From positions 1 to 64,000 of the forward strand of contig NZ_JRKO01000017.1 of the NCBI RefSeq assembly GCF_000763885.1: a stretch of 64,000 bases of DNA, read 5' to 3'. A program made the position numbers and the translations under genes. The notes below the pieces were generated by a model. That model searched no databases, was not told where the DNA came from, and saw only the letters and a list, made by a program, of their open reading frames with translations. This stretch comes from Paracoccus versutus (GTDB lineage: Bacteria > Pseudomonadota > Alphaproteobacteria > Rhodobacterales > Rhodobacteraceae). Of the stretch, positions 54,067 through 62,083 are shown piece after piece (position 1 is the stretch's first letter; each line of letters opens with the position of its first letter).

Positions 54067-55925
54067 CAAGCCGTTTTCCGCTCGCCGGTTCGGATCACGG
54101 CAAGGATGAGCGTCAGCGCCGCGGGCGTCATGCCCTCGATGCTTGCCGCCGCTGCCAGGGTTGCGGGGCGATATTTGTTCAGCTTGGACTTGAGTTCGTT
54201 GGAGAGGCCGGAAAGTGCGTCATAGTCGAACCCGGCCGGAATAGCGACCGATTCCTCCTTGCGTAGCAGCTCGGCATCCTTGCCCTGACGGTCCATGTAT
54301 TGATGATACAGCGCATCTGCCGCCAGCTGCGCAATGGTAGCCTGGTCGTGCGACAAAAGCTCATCGTCCAGCGCAAGGACCTGATTCTGCGGTATTTCCT
54401 GCTGGGCAAGCAGCGCGAACAGACTGCGCCGAGCGCCGTCTTGCCGCACTTCGATCCCGGCGCGGGAAAGCTCCGTGGGCGTGAAACTGACGGATTCCGC
54501 CCGACAGCGAGCTGCCGAATAGCGACGCATCTTTTCAGAGAACACTTCCTGGCGGGCCTGACCCACGCAACCGGTCCCGATCCCCAGCGGGGTCAGGCGC
54601 TGATCGGCATTGTCAGCCCGCAAGGACAGGCGAAACTCGGCGCGAGAGGTGAACATGCGGTAAGGTTCGCTGACCCCGCGCGTGGTAAGGTCATCGATCA
54701 TCACGCCGATATAGCTTTGGGACCGGCTGAAATGCAGGCTCTCCCGCCCCTGCGCCTTCAATGCGGCGTTAAGGCCAGCCACCAATCCCTGTGCTGCCGC
54801 CTCCTCATAGCCGGTCGTCCCGTTGATTTGCCCGGCAAGAAACAGCCCCGACAGGGCCTTGGCCTCCAGCGCCGGCGTCAGCGCACGCGGATCGACATAG
54901 TCATATTCCACAGCATAGCCCGGTTGCACGATCTTCGCCGCTTCCAAGCCGCGGATCGAGCGGACATAGGCAAGCTGCACCTCTTCCGGCAGAGAGGTCG
55001 AAATGCCGTTCGGATAGACCAGGTCGCTGTCCAGGCCCTCGGGTTCCAGGAAGATCTGGTGCGAATTCTTGTCGGCAAACCGAACGATCTTATCTTCGAT
55101 CGAGGGGCAATAGCGTGGCCCCACCCCATCGATCCGGCCGCCATACATGGCCGACCGAGCAAGATTGTCACGGATGATCTCGTGGGTGTCCGGGTTCGTA
55201 TGGGTGATCGCGCAGCTGATCTGCTCCACCTCCGGGCCGGAGGACAGGTATGAAAACATCACCGGATCGTCGTCACCCGGCTGCTGATCCAGGCTTTCCC
55301 AGTCGATGCTGCTGCGGAGAACGCGCGGAGGCGTGCCCGTTTTCAGCCTGCCCAGCGGCAGGTTGAGCGGGCGAAGCGACGCCGCGAGCCGCACCGATGC
55401 CGACCCGCCCCAGCGGCCGGCCGGGCGGGTAATCTCGCCTATATGAATCAACCCGTTAAGGAAGGTTCCCGTGGTCAGGATGACCTGCCGTGCCTGCAGT
55501 TCCGTGCCATCGGCCAGACGCAAGCCGTGAACCACAGCCCGCTCATGCAGCAACTCAGCCGCTTCGCCCAGCACCAGCGTCAAGCGGGCTTGCTCGGCCA
55601 CCGCCCGCGCCGCAGCCGCTCGATAAAGCTTGCGATCGGCCTGCGCGCGCGGTCCCTGGACGGCAGGCCCCTTGCGCCTGTTCAGCAAGCGGAACTGAAT
55701 GCCCGCAGCATCGGCCAGCCTTCCCATGACCCCGTCGAGCGCGTCGATTTCCCGCACCAGATGGCCTTTGCCCAGCCCGCCGATTGCAGGATTGCAGGAC
55801 ATCGTTCCGATATCGTCCTGGTTCAGCGTTATCAGCGCGGTTTCGGCGCCCATGCGTGCGGCCGCCGTGGCCGCTTCCACGCCGGCATGACCCCCGCCAA
55901 TCACGATTACGTCGAATTGTTTCAC
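54066..55925 (-). CDS. mnmG: MnmG (GidA), tRNA U34 modification enzyme
   Basis: 619 residues, FAD-binding [21 protein letters not shown] near the N-terminus, then [21 protein letters not shown] and the GidA-C helical end. With MnmE it makes (carboxymethyl)aminomethyluridine in tRNA. The start is GTG 55925, within the CACGTG centre of the second parS site; the first residues V/M-K-Q-F-D fit the family start. Confidence 0.96.
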   Translation of the reverse strand: MKQFDVIVIGGGHAGVEAATAAARMGAETALITLNQDDIGTMSCNPAIGGLGKGHLVREIDALDGVMGRLADAAGIQFRLLNRRKGPAVQGPRAQADRKLYRAAAARAVAEQARLTLVLGEAAELLHERAVVHGLRLADGTELQARQVILTTGTFLNGLIHIGEITRPAGRWGGSASVRLAASLRPLNLPLGRLKTGTPPRVLRSSIDWESLDQQPGDDDPVMFSYLSSGPEVEQISCAITHTNPDTHEIIRDNLARSAMYGGRIDGVGPRYCPSIEDKIVRFADKNSHQIFLEPEGLDSDLVYPNGISTSLPEEVQLAYVRSIRGLEAAKIVQPGYAVEYDYVDPRALTPALEAKALSGLFLAGQINGTTGYEEAAAQGLVAGLNAALKAQGRESLHFSRSQSYIGVMIDDLTTRGVSEPYRMFTSRAEFRLSLRADNADQRLTPLGIGTGCVGQARQEVFSEKMRRYSAARCRAESVSFTPTELSRAGIEVRQDGARRSLFALLAQQEIPQNQVLALDDELLSHDQATIAQLAADALYHQYMDRQGKDAELLRKEESVAIPAGFDYDALSGLSNELKSKLNKYRPATLAAAASIEGMTPAALTLILAVIRTGERKTA

Positions 55926-55933
55926 GTGAAACC
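55918..55933. promoter_or_regulatory. parS site 2
   Basis: TGTTTCACGTGAAACC, 15 of 16 bases of the parS palindrome. It covers the mnmG start codon (the GTG in CACGTG) and the 8-bp gap to mnmE. Confidence 0.88.
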
Positions 55934-57190
55934 TTACTTTCCGATGCAGAAGGAACTGAAGATCTCGTCAAGATAATCCTCTGCCCCCACACGTCCAACC
56001 ATCATCGCCAATGCCTGCGCCGCCTGGCGCAAGGCTTCGGCAAGAAACTCCGGCGCCATGTCGTGATCGACCTCCAGGGCCGACAGGGCGCGCTGCAAGG
56101 CTTCCGCCTGTCTTTTATGCCCGACCAGCCCGGTATCCGCCGCTCTGACTCGCAAGCGATCATAAACCAGATCCAGAAGCTCCGCGACCCCTTCCCCGGT
56201 CAGCCCGGAGATCGAGATCCCCTCGGCCCGGCCCAGATCCGCCTTGGCACGGACGACGATGTCGCCCGCCGTCGCCGCATCGGCAATCCCGTCGACCGTA
56301 AGGTGGATACGCAAGTCGGCCTCGGCCGCTCTCTGCAATCCCCGCGCAACCCCCATGGCCTCGATCGGATCGCTGCTTTCACGCAAGCCGGCCGTATCCA
56401 GGAAGGTCACCGGCAAGCCGCGCAGATCGGTATGGAGTTCCAGGATATCGCGGGTCGTCCCTGCGACCTCGGACACCAAGGCGATGTCGCGCTGGCCGAT
56501 CCGGTTCAGCAGCGTTGATTTCCCGGCATTCGGCGGCCCGACGATCGCCACCACATAGCCCTGCCGCAAGCGTTCGGTGGCGGGATAGCCTGCCAGCATC
56601 AGCCGAATATCAGCGCGAACCGCCGCAATCAGGTCCAAAGCCTCGGGCGGAACCTCTTCGGGCACTTCTTCATCCGCGAAATCGATGCTGGCTTCGATCA
56701 GGGCTCCAGCGCGAACCAGCTTGACGCGCAATTCGTCGGCTTTGCGCCCCAACTCGCCTTCTGTCGCCCGCATCGCCAGCTTGCGCTGCGCTTCCGTCTC
56801 GGCGGACAGCAGATCGGCCAACCCCTCGGCTTCAGCCAGGTCCATGCGACCGTTGAGAAAAGCACGCTTGCTGAACTCGCCCGCCTCGGCCCTTCGCAGC
56901 CCTCGCGACAGAAGCGCCTGCGCCAGCCGGTTGGCGATCACCGGAGCACCGTGCAGGTGCAACTCGGCCACTTCCTCGCCGGTAAAGCTATGGCCTTCCT
57001 CGAACCAGAGGACCAGGGCGCGGTCGATCAGATCCTCGCCGTCCCGCAGCGCCCGCAAGGCCGCCAGGCGCGGCGTCGCCACCGGCCCAGCCAGGGATTC
57101 CAGGGTCGCACGCGCCTTCGGTCCGCTCAGGCGGACGACGGAAACCCCCCCTCGGCCGGGCGGGGTCGCCTCGGCAAAGATCGTATCCAC
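55934..57190 (-). CDS. mnmE: MnmE (TrmE), tRNA-modification GTPase
   Basis: 418 residues: N-terminal folate-binding domain, helical domain, inserted GTPase domain with G1 GPPNAGKST and G3 DTAG, and the C-terminal CIGK tetrapeptide typical of MnmE. Acts with MnmG, encoded next. Confidence 0.96.
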   Translation of the reverse strand: MDTIFAEATPPGRGGVSVVRLSGPKARATLESLAGPVATPRLAALRALRDGEDLIDRALVLWFEEGHSFTGEEVAELHLHGAPVIANRLAQALLSRGLRRAEAGEFSKRAFLNGRMDLAEAEGLADLLSAETEAQRKLAMRATEGELGRKADELRVKLVRAGALIEASIDFADEEVPEEVPPEALDLIAAVRADIRLMLAGYPATERLRQGYVVAIVGPPNAGKSTLLNRIGQRDIALVSEVAGTTRDILELHTDLRGLPVTFLDTAGLRESSDPIEAMGVARGLQRAAEADLRIHLTVDGIADAATAGDIVVRAKADLGRAEGISISGLTGEGVAELLDLVYDRLRVRAADTGLVGHKRQAEALQRALSALEVDHDMAPEFLAEALRQAAQALAMMVGRVGAEDYLDEIFSSFCIGK

Positions 57191-57206
57191 CGCATCCTCC
57201 GCGCCG

Positions 57207-58478
57207 TCAGGCGTTCATCGAATCGAAGAATTCGCTGTTGGTCTTGGTCTGCTTCAGCTTCGAGATCAGGAATTCGATCGCATCGGTGGTGCCCATCGGG
57301 TTCAGGATGCGCCGCAGCAGATAGGTCTTTTGCAGATCCTTGGCATCGACCAGCAGCTCTTCCTTGCGGGTGCCGGATTTCAGGATATCCATGGCCGGGA
57401 ACACGCGCTTGTCGGCCACCTTGCGGTCCAGCACGATCTCGCTGTTGCCGGTGCCCTTGAATTCCTCGAAGATCACCTCGTCCATGCGCGAGCCGGTGTC
57501 GATCAGGGCCGTGGCGATGATGGTCAGCGAGCCGCCTTCCTCGATGTTGCGCGCCGCGCCGAAGAACCGCTTCGGCCGCTGCAAGGCATTCGCATCGACG
57601 CCGCCGGTCAGAACCTTGCCCGAGCTAGGCACGACGGTGTTGAAGGCCCTACCAAGTCTTGTGATCGAGTCCAAAAGGATCACAACATCTCGTTTATGTT
57701 CGACCAGGCGCTTGGCTTTTTCGATCACCATTTCCGAAACGGCGACATGGCGGCTGGCCGGTTCGTCGAAGGTCGAGGAAATCACCTCGCCCTTGACGGA
57801 ACGCTGCATGTCCGTCACCTCTTCCGGCCGCTCGTCGATCAGCAGCACGATCAGGTAGCATTCGGGATGGTTCTTCTCGATCGAATGGGCGATGTTTTGC
57901 AGCAGCACCGTCTTGCCGGTACGCGGCGGCGCCACGATCAGCGAACGCTGGCCCTTGCCGATCGGCGCCACCAGGTCGATGATCCGGGCGGAGCGGTCCT
58001 TGATGGTCGGATCCTCGATCTCCATCTTCAGCCGCTCATTCGGGTAAAGCGGCGTCAGGTTGTCGAAAGCGACCTTGTGGCGGGCCTTCTCGGGGTTCTC
58101 GAAGTTGATCTTCTCGACCTTGGTCAGGGCGAAATAGCGCTCGTTCTCGCCGGGCGCGCGGATCACGCCCTCGACCGTGTCGCCGGTGCGCAGGCTGTGC
58201 TGGCGGATCATGTCGGGGCTGACGTAGATGTCGTCGGGACCGGGCAGGTAGTTCGCCTCGGGCGAGCGCAGGAAGCCGAAGCCGTCCTGGACCACCTCCA
58301 GCACGCCGTCGCCGCCGATTTCGAAGCCTTCCTCGGCATGTTCCTTGAGGATCGAGAACATCATCTCGCCCTTGCGCATGGTCGAGGCGTTCTCGATCTC
58401 CCATTCCTCGGCCATGGCGAGCAGGTCGGCCGGGCTCTTGGCCTTGAGATCGGACAGGTTGAGGCGTTCTTCGGTCAT
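57207..58478 (-). CDS. rho: Transcription termination factor Rho
   Basis: 423 residues from ATG 58478. RNA-binding cold-shock domain (about 50-120, [19 protein letters not shown]), P-loop APPRTGKT, Walker [11 protein letters not shown] and the Q/R loops are present. It is a homohexameric helicase. Sits between mnmE and hemJ as in many alphaproteobacteria. Confidence 0.97.
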   Translation of the reverse strand: MTEERLNLSDLKAKSPADLLAMAEEWEIENASTMRKGEMMFSILKEHAEEGFEIGGDGVLEVVQDGFGFLRSPEANYLPGPDDIYVSPDMIRQHSLRTGDTVEGVIRAPGENERYFALTKVEKINFENPEKARHKVAFDNLTPLYPNERLKMEIEDPTIKDRSARIIDLVAPIGKGQRSLIVAPPRTGKTVLLQNIAHSIEKNHPECYLIVLLIDERPEEVTDMQRSVKGEVISSTFDEPASRHVAVSEMVIEKAKRLVEHKRDVVILLDSITRLGRAFNTVVPSSGKVLTGGVDANALQRPKRFFGAARNIEEGGSLTIIATALIDTGSRMDEVIFEEFKGTGNSEIVLDRKVADKRVFPAMDILKSGTRKEELLVDAKDLQKTYLLRRILNPMGTTDAIEFLISKLKQTKTNSEFFDSMNA

Positions 58479-58601
58479 GTCTAGCCTATGGGCACGCGCT
58501 GTCCGACGCATGATCGGCCCGCGCAGAAACTGTGTCAGGAAAAATCCGCCGGACGGCGGATGCGGGTCACATAGGCATTATCGGCGCGCGAGTCAATTCT
58601 T

Positions 58602-59048
58602 CTAGAATTTCACGATCACCGACAGCACGATGACGACCATCAGCAGCGTCGGCACCTCGTTCATCATCCGGTAGCGCCGGCCGCCCAGCCCCTGGCCCAG
58701 TAGCAGCGCCTTGCGCTGGCCGGCCAGCCACATGTGAAACCAGGTCATCCCCAGCACGCCGGCCGCCTTGGTCCAGGGCCAGATCATCGTCCAGTCCACG
58801 ATGCCCGGCGTCAGCACCAGCGCCAGGCCCGCGATCCAGGTCACGATCATCGCCGGATTCATGATCATCCGCAGCAGCTTGTCCTCCATGATCTGGAAGG
58901 ACTGCACCGGTTCTTGCCCGATATGGCCACGCTCGGCGTGATAGACGAACAGCCGCGGCAGATAGAACAGCCCTGCCATCCAGGAAAGCACCGCCATGAC
59001 ATGCAGGGCTTTGATCCAGGGGTAAGCAAGGGGCAGGAAATCGTTCAT
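58602..59048 (-). CDS. hemJ: HemJ-type protoporphyrinogen oxidase
   Basis: 148 residues from ATG 59048 (GGAGGT upstream). Four membrane helices with conserved His in IKALHVMAVLSWMAGLFYLPR (two parts) and FHMWLAGQ. HemJ oxidises protoporphyrinogen IX in bacteria without HemG/HemY. It flanks the putative origin. Confidence 0.92.
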   Translation of the reverse strand: MNDFLPLAYPWIKALHVMAVLSWMAGLFYLPRLFVYHAERGHIGQEPVQSFQIMEDKLLRMIMNPAMIVTWIAGLALVLTPGIVDWTMIWPWTKAAGVLGMTWFHMWLAGQRKALLLGQGLGGRRYRMMNEVPTLLMVVIVLSVIVKF

Positions 59049-59100
59049 GGCACACCTCCGGCGCCATCTCTCTATTAAAAATAAAGGAAGATAAAGAAAG

Positions 59101-59430
59101 GATGATGTTGTGGTTGGGGCTGTGGATGACTGGAAATCTTCGCTCCGCGCCGACATTCCCCAACTCACGCCGCTTGGGGAAAAAAATATCATTAACGATT
59201 TGTTAACGAAAAAACCAAATATAAACAGCGTGATAGGAAAAAACCGACTGTGGATAAGTTTGTGAAAATTTTTCTTTTCCACAGCTTGTGGGTGGTTTCC
59301 CCCCGGTTATCGACATGTGGAGAAGCCGCATCCGTTCCCGCTCTGTCCCGCGGGGTCATCCACGGGCGGAAAAAGGCCGCGCGATTTCCACAGATTCGAC
59401 CCTCCGAGTCGCCGCGGCTTATCCCCAGGC
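59101..59430. other. Probable chromosomal replication origin (oriC)
   Basis: The 568-bp gap 59049-59616 has no gene. It holds a perfect DnaA box TGTGGATAA (59249-59257) and one- or two-mismatch boxes at 59121 (TGTGGATGA), 59275 (TTTTCCACA), 59307 (TTATCGACA), 59316 (TGTGGAGAA), 59384 (ATTTCCACA) and 59419 (TTATCCCCA). An AT-rich tract (59180-59230) can serve as the unwinding element. GANTC sites occur at 59393, 59406 and 59607. It is close to parAB/parS, next to hemJ-rho, and transcription of adjacent genes points away on both sides. Confidence 0.8.
59192..59207 (+). promoter_or_regulatory. CtrA-type binding site in the origin region
   Basis: TTAA-CGATTTG-TTAAC matches the CtrA consensus TTAA-N7-TTAAC exactly. 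It lies within the AT-rich tract, upstream of the perfect DnaA box. Confidence 0.6.
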
Positions 59431-59616
59431 TTATGCCCATGCCTTGCGCGCATCGCGGTCCTGCCCCCGTCCCGCGCCGCTTTGGGCCGGACAGGAGGTC
59501 ACGCAAAGCCGCCCGAGGTTCGTTTGCGTCATCCGCACGTCGCATTTGGCAAGTTACGGCGGGGAAAACGGGTGCAATGCTTTGCGAAGGATGCCCCTTT
59601 GTGACGGAATCAAGCC

Positions 59617-60855
59617 ATGCTGAACACAGCTGAAATCCTGGACCAGCTCGCCAACCGGCGGAAGAACTTCTCGCTCAGCCGCGATCTCTACTGCGACGAG
59701 GGCGCCTATCACGCCGACCTGGAGAATCTGTGGTATCGCGAATGGCTCTTTGCCATTCCGACCTGCGACATCCCCAAGACCGGCAACCACGCCACCCTGC
59801 AGATCGGCGAATATCCGGTGGTGATCGTGCGCGGCGCCGACGGGCAGATCCGCGCCTTCCACAACGTCTGCCGCCACCGCGGCCAGCGGCTGTGCCCCAA
59901 GCAGAACGGCACCTCGCCCAAGCTGGTCTGCCCCTATCACCAATGGACCTATGACCTCGACGGCAGGCTTCTGTTCGCCCGCGACATGGGCCCCGACTTC
60001 GATCCGTCGCAATTCAGCCTCAAGCCGGTGCATTGCCGGGTCGAGGGTGGCATGGTCTTCATCTGCCTGGCCGACAACCCGCCGGATTTCGAACGGCTGG
60101 GCGGCTTCCTGCGCGACTATGTCGGCGCCAGCGACCTGTCGAACGCCAAGGTCGCCTTCACCTCGACCATCGTCGAGAAGGGCAACTGGAAGCTGGTGAT
60201 CGAGAACAACCGCGAGTGCTACCATTGCGGCGGCAGCCACCCCTCGCTGTGCCGGACCTATTCCGACAACCCGCTGATGACGGTGATGGAGGGGCCGAAC
60301 GCCGCCTCGCCCGAGATCCTGTCGCATTGGGACCGCTGCGACAAGGCCGGCCTGCCCGCGCGCTTCGTGAACGATCCGGGGATGCAATGGCGCTTTGCCC
60401 GCGTGCCGCTGCTGAACAATGCCGAAAGCTTCACCATGTCCACCAAGGCGGCGGTGAACCGGCGCATGGGCATGATCCCGTGGAACGACGCCGGCAGCCT
60501 GATGTTCTATCACTTCCCGTCGAGCTGGAACCACTTCCTGCCCGATCATGCCATCGTCTTCCGCCTGCTGCCGATCTCTCCGACCGAGACCGAGGTGACG
60601 TCGAAATGGCTGGTCCACAAGGACGCGGTCGAGGGCGTGGACTACGACCTGCAAAAGCTGACCGAAGTGTGGCTGGCGACCAATGACGAGGACCGCCGCG
60701 TGGTCGAGGAGAACCAGAAGGGCATCCTGTCCCCGGCCTACGAGCCCGGCCCCTATTCCCCCAGCCAGGAGGAGGGCGTGATCCATTTCGTCGACTGGTA
60801 TGTGCGGCAGATGATGGACCGCCTGTCCCCGCGTCCGGCGATGGCGGCCGAATAA
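59617..60855 (+). CDS. gbcA: Rieske oxygenase alpha subunit, glycine betaine monooxygenase-like (GbcA)
   Basis: 412 residues. Rieske [2Fe-2S] ligands C85-R-H87 and C105-P-Y-H108 are followed by the catalytic domain with mononuclear iron ligands H203 and H208 in RECYHCGGSH. This subfamily demethylates glycine betaine or related quaternary amines (stachydrine, carnitine-type), releasing formaldehyde. TAATG couples it to the reductase gene. The exact substrate is inferred from family likeness. Confidence 0.85.
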   Translation: MLNTAEILDQLANRRKNFSLSRDLYCDEGAYHADLENLWYREWLFAIPTCDIPKTGNHATLQIGEYPVVIVRGADGQIRAFHNVCRHRGQRLCPKQNGTSPKLVCPYHQWTYDLDGRLLFARDMGPDFDPSQFSLKPVHCRVEGGMVFICLADNPPDFERLGGFLRDYVGASDLSNAKVAFTSTIVEKGNWKLVIENNRECYHCGGSHPSLCRTYSDNPLMTVMEGPNAASPEILSHWDRCDKAGLPARFVNDPGMQWRFARVPLLNNAESFTMSTKAAVNRRMGMIPWNDAGSLMFYHFPSSWNHFLPDHAIVFRLLPISPTETEVTSKWLVHKDAVEGVDYDLQKLTEVWLATNDEDRRVVEENQKGILSPAYEPGPYSPSQEEGVIHFVDWYVRQMMDRLSPRPAMAAE

Positions 60856-61931
60856 TGGCGGTCCTGGTCAAGGCATTCGGCGACCGCCCGTGGAAGGACG
60901 ACGAGCCGCTGGAATGCGCGATGGTGGTGCCCGAGACCTCGGACACCGCCACCTTCACCTTCCGCGCGCCCTCGGGTTCCTGGTTCGACTACCAGCCCGG
61001 CCAGTTCGTCACGCTGGATCTGCCGGTGCCGGGCGGCAACGTGCAGCGGACCTATACCATCAGTTCCAGCCCGTCGCGGCCGCTGTCCATCTCAGTCACC
61101 GTCAAGGCGCAGCCGGGCAGCGTCGGCGGGCGCTGGATGATCGACCACCTGCGGCCGGGAATGAGGCTGAAAGCCTTCGGGCCGGCGGGGATCTTTTCCT
61201 TCGTCCAGCACGAGGCGCCGAAATACCTGTTCATCTCGGCCGGCTCGGGCATCACGCCGATGATGTCGATGACGACCTGGGCCTGGGATTCCGGCGAGAT
61301 GCCGGACATCGTCTTCGTCCATGCCGCCCGCGCGCCCGCCGACATCATCTTCCGCCAGCGGCTGGAAGGCATGGCCGACCGGGTGCCCGGCTTGCAGCTG
61401 CGCTTCACCGTCGAGGAGGCCGATCCGTTCCGCACCTGGCACGGCTATCGCGGCCGGCTGAACCAGATCATGCTGGGCCTGATGGCGCCGGACTACCTGG
61501 AGCGCGAGGTGTTCTGCTGCGGCCCCGAGCCCTTCATGCAGGCGGTGCGCGACATGCTGATCGCGCTGGGCTTCGACATGGAGCGCTATCACCAGGAAAG
61601 CTTCGGCGCGCCGATCCGCAACGAGGCCGAGGCCCCGGTGCTGGACGACGTGGTCCCGGACGAGGAAAGCGCCGCCCAGATCACCTTCGAAAGCTCGGGC
61701 GTGGTGGCGAAATGCGCCGAGACCGACACCGTGCTGGCGGTGGCCAAGGCCAACGGGCTGAACATCCCCTCGGGCTGCACCTTCGGCCTGTGTGGCACCT
61801 GCAAGATCAGAAAGACCGCGGGCGAGGTGCATATGGTCCATAACGGCGGCATCACCGACGAGGACATCGAGGAGGGCTATATCCTGGCCTGCTGCTCGCA
61901 TCCGATCGGTGCGGTCTCGGTCGAGGTCTGA
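60855..61931 (+). CDS. gbcB: Oxygenase reductase, GbcB-like
   Basis: 358 residues. An FAD/NAD(P)H module comes first (RTYTISSSPSRP flavin site, FISAGSGITPMMSM nucleotide site, CCGPEPFMQAV), then a C-terminal plant-type [2Fe-2S] ferredoxin with PSGCTFGLCGTCKIRK and the last Cys in LACCSHP. It feeds electrons to the Rieske subunit. Confidence 0.88.
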   Translation: MAVLVKAFGDRPWKDDEPLECAMVVPETSDTATFTFRAPSGSWFDYQPGQFVTLDLPVPGGNVQRTYTISSSPSRPLSISVTVKAQPGSVGGRWMIDHLRPGMRLKAFGPAGIFSFVQHEAPKYLFISAGSGITPMMSMTTWAWDSGEMPDIVFVHAARAPADIIFRQRLEGMADRVPGLQLRFTVEEADPFRTWHGYRGRLNQIMLGLMAPDYLEREVFCCGPEPFMQAVRDMLIALGFDMERYHQESFGAPIRNEAEAPVLDDVVPDEESAAQITFESSGVVAKCAETDTVLAVAKANGLNIPSGCTFGLCGTCKIRKTAGEVHMVHNGGITDEDIEEGYILACCSHPIGAVSVEV

Positions 61932-61933
61932 AC

Positions 61934-61963
61934 TTTCGTTATGCAAGCATAAACATAACGAAA
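61934..61963. promoter_or_regulatory. Inverted repeat, possible operator
   Basis: TTTCGTTATG (61934-61943) and CATAACGAAA (61954-61963) are perfect 10-bp arms around 10 nt, with a nested TATGC-AA-GCATA palindrome (61940-61951). It lies just after gbcB and 120 bp before the formate dehydrogenase gene. Confidence 0.5.
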
Positions 61964-61978
61964 TAACAAGAGCTTGGG

Positions 61979-62003
61979 GGCGCGGCCATGGCCGCGCCTT
62001 TTT
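61979..62003 (+). terminator. Intrinsic terminator after gbcAB
   Basis: A perfect palindrome GGCGCGGCCATGGCCGCGCC (61979-61998) is followed by TTTTT. Confidence 0.85.
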
Positions 62004-62083
62004 CGTGCCAAGCTTGACAGAACTACCATACCGCGCGATCCTGACCCCGTACCTATCTCTTCGACAGGCAAAAGGAGGGCACG

